Positions 38,719 through 48,372 of a stretch of DNA of 56,292 bases are shown one piece after another. This stretch comes from an uncultured Lachnospiraceae bacterium (lineage in GTDB: Bacteria; Bacillota; Clostridia; Lachnospirales; Lachnospiraceae). The position numbers and the translations under genes are program-made. The DNA lies in contig CALWCS010000008.1 of assembly GCA_944376425.1 (NCBI GenBank), positions 1-56,292 on the forward strand. The letters run 5' to 3'. Positions within the stretch are counted from its first letter, which is position 1. Each line of letters begins with the position of its first letter. Under the pieces are notes generated by a model. That model was given only the letters and a program-made list of their open reading frames with translations. It was not told the DNA's origin and searched no databases.

Positions 38719-39444
38719 ATGACACAGATGCTAGGAACTTTTGGGTATTATCCAATCCGATATTATTTTGATCCTACACTGATTTTTGCTGTTTTAGGAC
38801 TTATTTTGTCATTGATTGCTTCAGCAGGCGTGCGATCTACTTTTGCAAAATATTCCCGTGTACGCAGCGCAAGCGGACTGACGGGAGCACAGGCAGCAGA
38901 GAGAATTTTACATCAGTCTGGAATTTATGATGTCCGGATTGAACATATCAGAGGAAATTTGAATGATCATTACGATCCGCGCAGCAAGGTTTTAAGACTT
39001 TCCGACAGTACGTTTTTTTCAGATTCTGTCGCAGCTGTCGGAGTGGCAGCGCACGAGTGCGGTCATGCCTTGCAGCATCAGAAAAAATATGCTCCGCTTG
39101 TTCTTCGCAGTACCTTAGTACCTGCTGCCAATATCGGCTCTTCTCTTGCATGGCCGATTTTTTTGCTGGGGCTGATTTTTTCCATGCGTCCGCTTTTGAC
39201 AGCCGGGATTATATTATTTGGGCTTGCAGTACTGTTTCAGCTTGTGACGTTACCTGTAGAATTTAATGCATCTTCAAGGGCAGTAAAAATTTTAAGCAAT
39301 ACAGGAATGATGAGAGATACTGAAGTAAATGGAGTAAAAAAGGTATTAAAGGCGGCAGCGATGACGTATGTGGCAAGTTTGGCGGCATCTGTTTTGCAGC
39401 TGATTCGTTTGCTTTTACTCGCAGGAGGAAGAAACCGTGATTAA
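38719..39444 (+). CDS. Neutral zinc metallopeptidase (YugP-like) membrane protein
   Basis: A 241-aa membrane protein with HECGH at residues 112-116, the zinc metallopeptidase HExxH. A membrane segment at about 20-38 precedes it, and at least two follow ('IFLLGLIFSM', 'LTAGIILFGLAVLFQLV'). 'LPVEFNASSRAVKIL' and 'VNGVKKVLKAAAMTYVASL' are hallmarks of the YugP family. The substrate is unknown. It sits between fmt and rsmB, a usual place in Clostridia, and its end overlaps the rsmB start by eight bases. Confidence 0.92.
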   Translation: MTQMLGTFGYYPIRYYFDPTLIFAVLGLILSLIASAGVRSTFAKYSRVRSASGLTGAQAAERILHQSGIYDVRIEHIRGNLNDHYDPRSKVLRLSDSTFFSDSVAAVGVAAHECGHALQHQKKYAPLVLRSTLVPAANIGSSLAWPIFLLGLIFSMRPLLTAGIILFGLAVLFQLVTLPVEFNASSRAVKILSNTGMMRDTEVNGVKKVLKAAAMTYVASLAASVLQLIRLLLLAGGRNRD

Positions 39445-40792
39445 GACGATTAATATCAGGGAAATTATTTTGGAAATTCTGATGGAAATTACAGAAGAAG
39501 AAGAGTACAGCCATATTGTGATACGCAATGTGCTGGAGAAATATCAATTTTTGGAGAAAAGAGACCGTGCTTTTATTTCAAGAGTATGTGCCGGCACGGT
39601 TGAAAATATGATTCTGCTGGATTATATGATAGAACAGTTTTCAAAAGTAAAAGTAGTCAATATGAAGCCGATTATTCGAAATCTTCTTCGTATGTCTGTG
39701 TACCAGCTGCGTTTTATGGATACGATACCTGATTCAGCAGTCTGCAATGAAGCAGTAAAAATTGCACAGAAGAGAGGATTTTACAACTTAAAGGGTTTTG
39801 TAAACGGCGTGCTTCGAAACATTGCAAGAGGGATGGACTCCATTATCTATCCATCGCCTCAGGAAGATCCGAACTTATATCTTTCTGTCACATACTCAAT
39901 GCCGGAATGGATTATCACAAAGTGGACAGCACAGTTTGGATTTGAGACGGTAGAAAAAATCTGTCAGAGTTTTCAGAAAGAACGCATGACATCAATCAGG
40001 TGCAATTTAGATAAAGCATCGAAAGAAGAAGTGATGAACAGCTTAAAAGAACAGGGCATTACGGTCAAAGAAAGCCCTTATTTAAATTATGCGCTGGAAA
40101 TCGGAAACTATAACTATATGAGAGCAATTCATGCGTTTAAAAAAGGATATTTTCAGGTTCAGGATGTCAGTTCTATGTTAGTAGCTGAGGTAGCGGCTCC
40201 AAAATGGGGAGATTACTGTATCGATGTCTGCGCAGCGCCAGGAGGAAAAAGTCTTCATCTTGCTGACAAATTGTGCGGAAGTGGCTTTGTGGAAGCAAGA
40301 GATGTGACAGAAAGCAAGGTCAATTTAATGGAAGAAAACATCGACAGAATCGATGTGATTAACATGAAGGCAGTTGTTGCCGATGCGACAGTATTCGATC
40401 CGGAATCAGTAGAAAAAGCGGACATTGTTCTGGCGGATGTTCCATGTTCCGGACTGGGAGTAATTGGCAAAAAACCAGATATCAAATATAAGATGACACC
40501 GGTAAAACAAAGAGAACTCGTAAAACTCCAGAGAAAAATTTTAGATACGGTGTACCGTTATGTAAAAGTGGGAGGTACTTTGATTTATAGTACTTGTACG
40601 ATCGGCGCCGATGAAAATCAGTTTAATGTAAAATGGTTTTTAGATCATTATCCATTTAAACTAGAAAGCATTGACCCGTATCTGTGCGAGGAACTAAAAG
40701 GAAAGACGACAAAGGCAGGATATCTGCAGTTGCTTCCGGGCATTCATCAGTGCGATGGATTTTTCCTGGCAAAATTTAAGAGAATTCAATAA
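39437..40792 (+). CDS. rsmB: 16S rRNA (cytosine-967-C5)-methyltransferase
   Basis: Methylates C967 of 16S rRNA with SAM. The 451-aa protein has an N-terminal NusB-like RNA-binding domain (about 1-140, 'SRVCAGTVENMILLDYMIEQ') and a C-terminal methyltransferase: motif I DVCAAPGGKSLHLADKL, DVPCSGLGVIGKKPDIK with the first catalytic-type Cys, and the motif VI segment YSTCTI with the nucleophile Cys. GTG 39437 follows AGGAGG inside the preceding gene. Confidence 0.95.
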   Translation: MIKTINIREIILEILMEITEEEEYSHIVIRNVLEKYQFLEKRDRAFISRVCAGTVENMILLDYMIEQFSKVKVVNMKPIIRNLLRMSVYQLRFMDTIPDSAVCNEAVKIAQKRGFYNLKGFVNGVLRNIARGMDSIIYPSPQEDPNLYLSVTYSMPEWIITKWTAQFGFETVEKICQSFQKERMTSIRCNLDKASKEEVMNSLKEQGITVKESPYLNYALEIGNYNYMRAIHAFKKGYFQVQDVSSMLVAEVAAPKWGDYCIDVCAAPGGKSLHLADKLCGSGFVEARDVTESKVNLMEENIDRIDVINMKAVVADATVFDPESVEKADIVLADVPCSGLGVIGKKPDIKYKMTPVKQRELVKLQRKILDTVYRYVKVGGTLIYSTCTIGADENQFNVKWFLDHYPFKLESIDPYLCEELKGKTTKAGYLQLLPGIHQCDGFFLAKFKRIQ

Positions 40793-40805
40793 AAAGGAGA
40801 AAAAG

Positions 40806-41858
40806 ATGGAGAAAAAAGATCTTAAATCCATGATGTATGAGGAAGTACTTGAGGAGATGAAAGAGATTGGTGAGAAACCATTTCGGGGAAAACAGATCTA
40901 TGAATGGCTCCATGAAAAACTCGCAGCCAGTTTTGATGAAATGTCAAATATTTCCAAAAATCTCAAAGAAAAATTAAAGATATCATATCAATGTGAGGCA
41001 TTAATTCCGGTAAAGGTTTTGACATCAGAAATGGACGGAACACAGAAATATTTATTTCAACTTACAGATGGAAATGTGATAGAAAGCGTATTGATGCACT
41101 ATAAACACGGCAATTCCGTTTGCATTTCCTCACAGGTTGGATGCAGAATGGGATGCCGTTTCTGTGCCTCTACGATCGGAGGGCTGACGAGAAATCTGCA
41201 GGTATCTGAAATGCTGGATCAAATCTATCAGATTCAAAGAATGACAGGAGAGAGAGTTTCCAATGTTGTTGTAATGGGAACTGGAGAACCGTTAGATAAT
41301 TATGACAATATCGTTCGTTTTATTCATATGCTGACAGATGAGCATGGATTACATATCAGTCAGAGAAATATCACAGTTTCTACATGCGGTATTGTGCCTA
41401 AGATGTATGAACTTGCTAAAGAAAATTTCCAGATTACACTTGCTTTGTCACTCCATGGATCGAATCAGGAAAAGAGAGAAGCACTGATGCCGATCGCCAA
41501 AAAATATGGATTGGAAGAAGTAATGGAAGCATGCAGAAATTATTTCAAAACAACAGGTCGCAGAATTACATTTGAATATAGTTTGGTAGGCGGTGTAAAC
41601 GACACACAGGAAGATGCAAAAGAGCTGTGTGAACTGATAAAAGGTTTGAATTGTCACATTAATTTAATACCGGTAAATCCGATTAAAGAACGCAATTTCA
41701 GACAGTCGCAGAAAAAAGTTATTCTAAATTTTAAAAATAAACTTGAAAAATGCGGAATAAATGTTACTATTAGAAGAGAAATGGGCAGAGATATAGGCGG
41801 CGCCTGTGGACAATTGAGAAAAAGCTATATGGATCGAGCAGAAGGAGAGGAAGCGTAG
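40806..41858 (+). CDS. rlmN: 23S rRNA (adenine-2503-C2)/tRNA methyltransferase, radical SAM
   Basis: Methylates A2503 of 23S rRNA and A37 of some tRNAs by radical chemistry. The 4Fe-4S motif CxxxCxxC is at C113, C117 and C120 (CRMGCRFC). 'GTGEPLDNYDNIVRF', 'CGIVPKMYELAKEN' and 'VNPIKERNFRQS' are family signatures, and the C-terminal resolving Cys is in GGACGQL. 350 aa. ATG 40806 follows AAAAAGGAG. The end abuts the phosphatase start, so the genes are coupled. Confidence 0.97.
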   Translation: MEKKDLKSMMYEEVLEEMKEIGEKPFRGKQIYEWLHEKLAASFDEMSNISKNLKEKLKISYQCEALIPVKVLTSEMDGTQKYLFQLTDGNVIESVLMHYKHGNSVCISSQVGCRMGCRFCASTIGGLTRNLQVSEMLDQIYQIQRMTGERVSNVVVMGTGEPLDNYDNIVRFIHMLTDEHGLHISQRNITVSTCGIVPKMYELAKENFQITLALSLHGSNQEKREALMPIAKKYGLEEVMEACRNYFKTTGRRITFEYSLVGGVNDTQEDAKELCELIKGLNCHINLIPVNPIKERNFRQSQKKVILNFKNKLEKCGINVTIRREMGRDIGGACGQLRKSYMDRAEGEEA

Positions 41859-42601
41859 TGAAATCATACTGCATTACCGATGTGGGGCAGAGAAGAGTGA
41901 CAAATCAGGATTTTGTCTTTCGTTCTGATGAGGCTGTAGGGAATCTACCGAATCTTTTTGTCGTGGCAGACGGCATGGGAGGTCATAAGGCGGGAGATTA
42001 TGCGTCACATTACACAGTAGAGACGCTGATCAAAAGTATTGCGGAAGATGAAGAAAAAAATCCAATTAAAATCATAAGAAAAGCCATTGAAAAAGCAAAT
42101 GAAAAAGTATTGGAAAAGTCCTTATCTGATGAAGGATTGGCAGGAATGGGAACGACGGTTGTAGTTGCTACGGTGATCGGCCATTATCTTTATGTGGCGA
42201 ATGTAGGTGACAGCCGCCTTTATTTAATTACAGACAAAATAAGACAGGTGACAAAAGACCATTCTCTGGTAGAAGAGATGGTGCGTATAGGGGAAATTAA
42301 CAGGGAACAGGCAAGAAACCATCCTGATAAAAATATTATTACCCGTGCTGTTGGCATAGGAAAAGAAGTGAAGATTGACTTTTTTGATATGCGTCTTGAA
42401 AAAGGGGACCTTATTTTAATGTGTTCTGACGGGTTGTCAAACATGTTGGAAGACGACGAAATCGAGAGAATCATAAAAAAAGGCGGAAATCTTTCTGAGA
42501 TTGCCGGTGAGTTAGTGCGCAGGGCAAATCAGAATGGAGGTAAGGACAATATAGCTGTCGTGTTGATTGAACCGCTGACAGATGAGGTGGGAGAATGTTA
42601 A
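41858..42601 (+). CDS. prpC: PP2C-family serine/threonine phosphatase (PrpC/Stp)
   Basis: Removes phosphate from targets of the PASTA kinase encoded next. The 247-aa enzyme has the PP2C metal motifs: 'RRVTNQDF', VVADGMGGHKAGD, 'GMGTTVVVATV', 'VGDSRLYLI' and CSDGLSNML with 'GGKDNIAVV'. The GTG start overlaps the rlmN stop by one base and the gene overlaps the kinase gene by seven bases, the standard phosphatase-kinase coupling of Firmicutes. Confidence 0.96.
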   Translation: MKSYCITDVGQRRVTNQDFVFRSDEAVGNLPNLFVVADGMGGHKAGDYASHYTVETLIKSIAEDEEKNPIKIIRKAIEKANEKVLEKSLSDEGLAGMGTTVVVATVIGHYLYVANVGDSRLYLITDKIRQVTKDHSLVEEMVRIGEINREQARNHPDKNIITRAVGIGKEVKIDFFDMRLEKGDLILMCSDGLSNMLEDDEIERIIKKGGNLSEIAGELVRRANQNGGKDNIAVVLIEPLTDEVGEC

Positions 42602-44928
42602 AAGAAGGAATGTTTATCCAAGAACGCTATGAGATTCTTGATAAAATTGGCTCAGGCGGAATGGCGGATGTCTATAAGGCAAAAGATCACAAACTGAATC
42701 GGTTTGTGGCAGTAAAAGTTTTAAAACCTGAGTTTCGCGAAGATACTGCGTTTATTTCTAAATTTCAGGTAGAAGCACAGTCAGCAGCAGGGCTGGCGCA
42801 TCCAAACATCGTAAATGTATATGATGTAGGAGATGAGGACGGAATTTATTATATCGTGATGGAGCTGGTCGAAGGAATTACTCTGAAAGATTATATCAGC
42901 AAGAAAGGAAAACTTGCTGTCCGTGAAGCAACAAGCATTGCGATCCAGGTCTCTATGGGACTAGAGGCAGCGCACAATAATTCTATTGTTCACAGAGACG
43001 TAAAACCGCAAAATATTATTATCTCTACAGACGGCAAAGTAAAAGTGACTGATTTTGGAATCGCAAGAGCAGCATCGGCGAATACCATCAGCTCGACAGT
43101 AATGGGTTCTGTCCACTATACTTCTCCAGAACAGGCAAGAGGAGGATATAGCGATTATAAGAGTGATATTTATTCTCTGGGTATTACAATGTACGAGATG
43201 CTGACAGGACATGTGCCGTTTGACGGGGATACGACGGTTGCGATTGCAATCAAACACTTACAAGAAGAAATGCGTTCTCCAAGAGAATATGTGCCGGAAC
43301 TTCCAAAGAGCATTGTTCAGATTATCTATAAATGTACGCAGAAAAGTCCTGATAGACGCTATAATGATATGGCAGAACTGATACGGGATCTGAAAGAATC
43401 TCTGGTGAATCCGGAAGGAGATTTTGTTGTAATTGCGCCTGTGGATACAATGGCGAAGACCAGAACGATCACAAAAGAGGAATTGGAACAGATTCAAAAT
43501 GAAAATGCACATAAAGCAGCCGGAGAATATGAAAATGATCAGCAGGGCGGTTACCCAGAGACAAATTACAGCGAGACGGGATACAGTGATCCAAATTACC
43601 ATGACCAAAGTCAAAATATAAATTATCGCGATCCAAACTACAGTGAAGGCGGATATTACGATCAGGGACAGTATGGGGGCGGCTATAACGGCGGCGGCTA
43701 TAATGGCGGTTATTCCAATTATAACGGCGGCTATAACACTGGTTACAATAATTACAGCGGCGGCTACAACAGTCATGGAAATTATGATTCCTACGGAAAC
43801 GGATATGGAGAGTATCAAGGATACGATCTGGAGGAGGAAGAACCGAAGGGGAGAAAATGGGAAAAGATTCTGACAGGAATCAGCATTGTCATTGCAGTGA
43901 TTATTCTTCTGATTTTTTTGGCGTTGGCTGGAAATGCAACCGGTATCATAGATTTAAATCAAATACGCGATAATCTGTTCCCGCAGTCAGCAGAGATCGC
44001 AGGAGGAGACAATAATTCCTCAAATGCGGCAAATGCAGTAAATGTTCCAACTTTAGTAGGAAAAACCGAAGAAGAAGCAAAACAGCTGTTGGAACAAAAT
44101 CAGTTGGTAGCAAACTATAATGGAGAAACTGCCTCAGATGTTTATGAGGCAGGACTGATTGCCTCGCAGGATCCAGTTGCTGACACATCCGTGACACCAG
44201 GAACAACTGTAAATTATGTGGTCAGTAAAGGAGCAGAGTTAACGGTTCCGGATGTAGGAGATTTAACGTTAAAAGAAGCACAGACACAGCTTGTAGATAT
44301 GGGATTTGTTGTAGTCAGTGAAAACTTATATGATCCGAATGTGGAGGATGGCTGTGTGATTGAATCGAATCCAGAAGCCGGAACGACACTTGGAAAGGGA
44401 GAAACGGTAACTTTGAGAGTTTCACGTTACCAAGAAGGTCTTCAGGTTCAAGTGCAAGGCGTCCAAGGACAGACATTAGAAGCTGCAAGAGAAGACTTGA
44501 TGGATGCAGGGTTGATTGTCAATATTCAGGAAAGAGCCAGCAGCTCTACAGAAGAAGGATATGTGATTTCTCAGAGTCTGACACCAAATTCTATAGTAGA
44601 CATTGGAAGCAGTATTGTGCTGACGGTAAGTACAGGAGCAGATGAAGGGGCATCTACAGAGATAGAGAGCGGAACCTGGATGACAAGATGTCAGCTGACA
44701 TCGCCGTCGAACTACAATGGAGAAGAAGTCAGAATTGAGATTGAACAGGAAGGGGAACGAACGGTTGTATTGGAAGATACCGCAGTTACCTTTCCCTATA
44801 CTCTGGAAGTGAAAGGGAAAGAAGGAGTAACAGAAGGAACTGCATATTTGTATATTAAGGATCCGGACACTGGAGAGTACGGAGCAGCTGTCGTCTATAA
44901 CAACATCCCATTTTCAGAAGTGGAGTAA
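42595..44928 (+). CDS. prkC: PASTA-domain serine/threonine protein kinase (PrkC/Stk)
   Basis: A membrane receptor kinase that senses wall fragments. Its 777 aa hold a cytoplasmic kinase domain (P-loop IGSGGMADVYKA, Lys 41, HRDVKPQN, DFGIARA). A linker of about 356-413 is unusually rich in Tyr, Asn and Gly. A membrane segment lies at about 424-446, then three PASTA repeats (starting near VPTLVGKTEEEA, VPDVGDLTLKEA and VQGVQGQTLEAA), then a C-terminal beta domain. The Gly/Tyr linker is longer and more repetitive than usual. It neighbours rsgA, as in many Firmicutes. Confidence 0.96.
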   Translation: MLKEGMFIQERYEILDKIGSGGMADVYKAKDHKLNRFVAVKVLKPEFREDTAFISKFQVEAQSAAGLAHPNIVNVYDVGDEDGIYYIVMELVEGITLKDYISKKGKLAVREATSIAIQVSMGLEAAHNNSIVHRDVKPQNIIISTDGKVKVTDFGIARAASANTISSTVMGSVHYTSPEQARGGYSDYKSDIYSLGITMYEMLTGHVPFDGDTTVAIAIKHLQEEMRSPREYVPELPKSIVQIIYKCTQKSPDRRYNDMAELIRDLKESLVNPEGDFVVIAPVDTMAKTRTITKEELEQIQNENAHKAAGEYENDQQGGYPETNYSETGYSDPNYHDQSQNINYRDPNYSEGGYYDQGQYGGGYNGGGYNGGYSNYNGGYNTGYNNYSGGYNSHGNYDSYGNGYGEYQGYDLEEEEPKGRKWEKILTGISIVIAVIILLIFLALAGNATGIIDLNQIRDNLFPQSAEIAGGDNNSSNAANAVNVPTLVGKTEEEAKQLLEQNQLVANYNGETASDVYEAGLIASQDPVADTSVTPGTTVNYVVSKGAELTVPDVGDLTLKEAQTQLVDMGFVVVSENLYDPNVEDGCVIESNPEAGTTLGKGETVTLRVSRYQEGLQVQVQGVQGQTLEAAREDLMDAGLIVNIQERASSSTEEGYVISQSLTPNSIVDIGSSIVLTVSTGADEGASTEIESGTWMTRCQLTSPSNYNGEEVRIEIEQEGERTVVLEDTAVTFPYTLEVKGKEGVTEGTAYLYIKDPDTGEYGAAVVYNNIPFSEVE

Positions 44929-44931
44929 AAA

Positions 44932-45804
44932 ATGCAGGGAAAAATTATAAAAGGAATTTCCGGATTCTATTACGTCTACGTAATAGAATCCGGAATTTAT
45001 GAGTGCAGAGCAAAAGGAATTTTTCGAAAGGAAAAGATGAAACCTCTTGTGGGAGATCAGGTAGAAATTGATGTGATTGATGAGGAAAAAAAGACAGGAA
45101 ACCTTGTCAAAATTCAACAGAGAAAAAATACTTTGTTTCGACCAGCGGTAGCCAACGTCGATCAGGCGTTGGTTATTTTTGCGGTTTCAAAACCTAATCC
45201 GAATTTAGGGTTGCTGGACCGGTTTCTTGTGACAATGGCACGGCAAAATCTTGAAACAATCATCTGTTTTAACAAGCTGGATTTAAAAGAAGACACTCAA
45301 GACTTGAAAAGAATTTATGAAAAGAGCGGGTGCCGTTTGATTTTTACAAGCACAAAAACAAAAGAAGGAATCGAAGAAGTAAGACAGATGCTTTCTGGAA
45401 AGACGACAACCGTTGCCGGTCCTTCCGGAGTCGGAAAATCTTCAATGATTAATCTGTTGTATCCTCATGCATCGATGGAGATCGGAGAAGTGAGCAAAAA
45501 AATCGATCGAGGAAAGCATACAACAAGACATAGCGAACTGTTTCGAATCGATCAAGAGACTTATTTGATTGATACACCGGGATTTACCTCTCTTTATCTT
45601 GAAAATCTGGAAGCAGATCAGTTAAAAAACTATTTTTATGAGTTCTTGGAATGGGAACAAAACTGCAGATTTTTGGGATGTGTTCATGCAAAAGAACCGG
45701 ATTGTGCTGTCAAAGAAGCGGTGGAAGAAGGTCAGATCAGTAAAGAGCGTTATGATAGTTATCTTGCGTTATATCAGGAATTAAAAGAAAAAAGGAGGTA
45801 TTGA
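44932..45804 (+). CDS. rsgA: Ribosome small-subunit-dependent GTPase A
   Basis: A late 30S assembly factor. Its 290 aa show an N-terminal OB fold, then a circularly permuted GTPase with motifs in the order G4 (FNKLDL), G1 (GPSGVGKSSMIN) and G3 (DTPGF), and a C-terminal zinc domain (CRFLGCVHAKEPDC). The OB fold strand region is encoded across an exact 18-bp inverted repeat (44958-44995), so the residues YYVYVIESG sit on a palindrome. ATG 44932 is three bases after the kinase gene. Confidence 0.96.
   Translation: MQGKIIKGISGFYYVYVIESGIYECRAKGIFRKEKMKPLVGDQVEIDVIDEEKKTGNLVKIQQRKNTLFRPAVANVDQALVIFAVSKPNPNLGLLDRFLVTMARQNLETIICFNKLDLKEDTQDLKRIYEKSGCRLIFTSTKTKEGIEEVRQMLSGKTTTVAGPSGVGKSSMINLLYPHASMEIGEVSKKIDRGKHTTRHSELFRIDQETYLIDTPGFTSLYLENLEADQLKNYFYEFLEWEQNCRFLGCVHAKEPDCAVKEAVEEGQISKERYDSYLALYQELKEKRRY
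44958..44995. repeat. Perfect 18-bp inverted repeat with 2-nt centre inside rsgA
   Basis: TTCCGGATTCTATTACGT is followed by CT and then its exact reverse complement. With one mismatch it extends to 21 bp. It begins 26 bases after the start codon, so the mRNA should form a very stable hairpin near the ribosome. Confidence 0.95.
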
Positions 45805-45805
45805 T

Positions 45806-46468
45806 GTGAAGATTTTATCACCATCAATTTTGGCAGCTGATTTTAAATGTTTAGGCGGGCAGATTCAGGAAGTGGACCGCGCTGGGGCACAGTATATTCA
45901 TGTGGATGTGATGGACGGAATGTTTGTACCGAGTATTTCATTTGGAATGCCAGTCCTTTCTTCCATACGTTCTGCAACAGAGAAAGTTTTGGATGTACAT
46001 CTGATGATCCAGAATCCTGAGCGGTATATTGAGCAATTTGCAAAGTGCGGTGCAGATCTGATTACGGTTCATGTTGAGGCATGTCAACATTTAGACAGGG
46101 TGATTGAGCAGATTCATAGTCAGGGAATCAAAGCAGGAGTTGCCTTAAATCCTGCGACTTCGCTTTCCGTGTTGGAATATGTGATTGAGAAAATTGATAT
46201 GGTACTTCTAATGACGGTAAATCCAGGCTTTGGAGGACAAAAGTATATTGATTCGTGCACTTTAAAAATAAAAAAAATGAGAGAATGGATCGATCAGAAA
46301 AAATACGGCATTGATTTAGAAGTGGATGGAGGAATCAATAAAGAGACGATAAAAACGGTTCTTGATGCGGGGGCAAATGTAATTGTGGCAGGTTCTAGTA
46401 TCTTTGGAGGAGATGCACAGAAAAATACGAAAGAACTTTTAGAAATTATGGAAAAATATGAGGCATAA
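45806..46468 (+). CDS. rpe: Ribulose-phosphate 3-epimerase
   Basis: Interconverts ribulose 5-phosphate and xylulose 5-phosphate in the pentose phosphate pathway. The 220-aa TIM barrel has PSILAADF at the N-terminus, the metal ligands in HVDVMDGMFVPS and DVHLMI, and the phosphate-binding motifs VNPGFGGQKYI, EVDGGI and VAGSSIF. GTG 45806 follows AGGAGGTATTGAT inside the rsgA end. Confidence 0.97.
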   Translation: MKILSPSILAADFKCLGGQIQEVDRAGAQYIHVDVMDGMFVPSISFGMPVLSSIRSATEKVLDVHLMIQNPERYIEQFAKCGADLITVHVEACQHLDRVIEQIHSQGIKAGVALNPATSLSVLEYVIEKIDMVLLMTVNPGFGGQKYIDSCTLKIKKMREWIDQKKYGIDLEVDGGINKETIKTVLDAGANVIVAGSSIFGGDAQKNTKELLEIMEKYEA

Positions 46469-46472
46469 AAAG

Positions 46473-47123
46473 ATGAAGACGGCAGTTATAGTGACTGGAG
46501 GAATGATTGAACCGGAATTTGCGCATTCTTTTTTAGAAACACATCGTTATGACTATTTGATTGGAGTAGATCGGGGAATTGAATTTTTAAAACAAGACGG
46601 CAAAATTCCAACTCATATTGTAGGTGATTTCGATTCTTCTTCAAAAGAGACATTGCAGTGGTTTCAAAAAAAAGAAGGAATTGAAATCCGCACATTTTTG
46701 CCTGAAAAAGATGAGACAGATACGCAGATTGCAATAGACTTGGCTATGGAGCGTCAGTGTGAGGCGATTTATATTTTGGGAGGAACAGGAACAAGAATCG
46801 ACCATATGCTTGGAAATCTTCAGATTTTATCAAAACCATTTCAAGAGGGAATTTCCTGTTATCTGATTGACTCCCATAACAGAGTCCGTCTGTGCAGCGA
46901 TTACTTAATGCTAAAAAAGAAAGAACAATTTGGAACCTATGTCTCCTTGATTCCTCATTCCGAGTGCGTGACCGGATTAACACTCAAGGGATTTTATTAT
47001 CCGCTGTCAAATGCCCGGTTAGATAATAAAACATCTCTTGGCATAAGCAATGAAATTGTAGAAGAAGAAGCAGAGATTTTTTTGAAAACAGGAGAATTAT
47101 TTGTGATTGAATCAAAAGACTGA
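46473..47123 (+). CDS. Thiamine pyrophosphokinase
   Basis: Makes thiamine diphosphate from thiamine and ATP. The 216-aa protein shows VTGGMIEPEF at the start, then 'IGVDRGIEFL', the catalytic-type GDFDSSSKETL, PEKDETDTQIAID and GGTGTRIDHMLGNLQIL, and a C-terminal beta domain with TLGISNE-type motif (here TSLGISNEI). I favour ATG 46473 (GAGG nine bases upstream); ATG 46458 overlaps the rpe gene. Order rsgA-rpe-TPK is typical for Clostridia. Confidence 0.93.
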   Translation: MKTAVIVTGGMIEPEFAHSFLETHRYDYLIGVDRGIEFLKQDGKIPTHIVGDFDSSSKETLQWFQKKEGIEIRTFLPEKDETDTQIAIDLAMERQCEAIYILGGTGTRIDHMLGNLQILSKPFQEGISCYLIDSHNRVRLCSDYLMLKKKEQFGTYVSLIPHSECVTGLTLKGFYYPLSNARLDNKTSLGISNEIVEEEAEIFLKTGELFVIESKD

Positions 47124-47249
47124 CGATTGCTGTCGAAACTTGCATGTCGGAACTGCTTGCAATTTTGTCAGAATATGTGATAAACTTAACAGCGTTAAGG
47201 AATAAATATCAGAAAAAATACAAAACAAGAAACAGGAAGGAAAATACAA

Positions 47250-48347
47250 ATGAAGTTAGGTATTGTAGGTTTACCAAATGTAGGGAAAAGTACATTGTTT
47301 AATTCTTTAACAAAAGCCGGTGCAGAATCCGCAAACTATCCATTTTGTACCATTGACCCGAATGTAGGGGTAGTTATGGTTCCCGACGAGAGGTTGCAGC
47401 TTCTTGCCAATCTGTATCACTCTGCAAAAATAACGCCGGCTGTGATTGAATTCGTGGACATTGCAGGACTGGTAAAAGGTGCTTCTAAAGGAGAAGGATT
47501 AGGAAATCAATTTCTTGCAAATATACGTGAAGTAGACGCAATTGTCCATGTGGTACGCTGTTTTGAAGATCCGAATGTGATTCATGTAGACGGCAGTGTA
47601 GATCCGGTGCGGGATATCGAAACCATTAATCTGGAGCTGATTTTTTCTGATCTGGAAATTTTGGAGAGAAGAATATCAAAGACAGTAAGAGGAGCAAGAA
47701 ACGATAAGACACTTGCAAAAGAACTGGATCTGCTTAACCGCATAAAAGAACATCTGGAGAGTGGAAAACTTGCGATTACATTCGCAACGGACGATGAAGA
47801 GGAACAGCAGTGGATTGCTTCGTATAATCTTTTGACAGGAAAGCCAGTGATTTTTGCGGCAAATGTTTCAGAGGATGATCTTTTAGATGATGGAGATTCT
47901 AATTCTTACGTTCAGCAGGTACGGGAACATGCAAAAGAACAAAACAGCGAAGTTTTTGTTATCTGTGCCCAGATCGAGCAAGAGATTGCAGAGCTCGATG
48001 ACGATGAGAAAAAAATGTTTTTGGAAGACTTGGGATTGAAAGAGTCTGGTTTGGAAAAACTGATAAAGGCTAGCTACAGTCTTTTGGGATTAATCAGTTA
48101 TCTGACAGCAGGAGAGACAGAAACAAGGGCATGGACGATTAAACAGGGAACAAAAGCTCCACAGGCAGCTGGAAAAATTCATTCGGATTTTGAACGTGGA
48201 TTTATCCGTGCCGAAGTTGTAAACTATCAGGATCTTTTAGACTGCGGCAGCTATGCAGCGGCAAAAGAAAAAGGTCTGGTGGGGCTGGAAGGAAAAGACT
48301 ATGTGGTAAAAGACGGAGATGTAATTTTATTCCGTTTCAATGTCTGA
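47250..48347 (+). CDS. ychF: Redox-regulated ATPase YchF (OLA1 family)
   Basis: A ribosome-associated Obg-like P-loop protein that prefers ATP. The 365-aa protein has GLPNVGKSTLFNSLT, the switch segment NYPFCTIDPNVG, FVDIAGLVKGASKGEGLGNQ, and the C-terminal TGS domain with 'GETETRAWTIKQGTKAPQAA'. The G4 motif is replaced by 'ANVSED', as usual for the family. It has its own GGAAGG site and a 126-base gap before it. Confidence 0.97.
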   Translation: MKLGIVGLPNVGKSTLFNSLTKAGAESANYPFCTIDPNVGVVMVPDERLQLLANLYHSAKITPAVIEFVDIAGLVKGASKGEGLGNQFLANIREVDAIVHVVRCFEDPNVIHVDGSVDPVRDIETINLELIFSDLEILERRISKTVRGARNDKTLAKELDLLNRIKEHLESGKLAITFATDDEEEQQWIASYNLLTGKPVIFAANVSEDDLLDDGDSNSYVQQVREHAKEQNSEVFVICAQIEQEIAELDDDEKKMFLEDLGLKESGLEKLIKASYSLLGLISYLTAGETETRAWTIKQGTKAPQAAGKIHSDFERGFIRAEVVNYQDLLDCGSYAAAKEKGLVGLEGKDYVVKDGDVILFRFNV

Positions 48348-48372
48348 TAATAAAATATTTAGGAGAAAATAA

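Noticed and set aside
43258..43818. 186-codon minus-strand frame rich in Ile/Val/Ala opposite the PASTA kinase
   Set aside because: It is the antisense of the GGYN repeat linker, without a ribosome binding site or recognisable domain.
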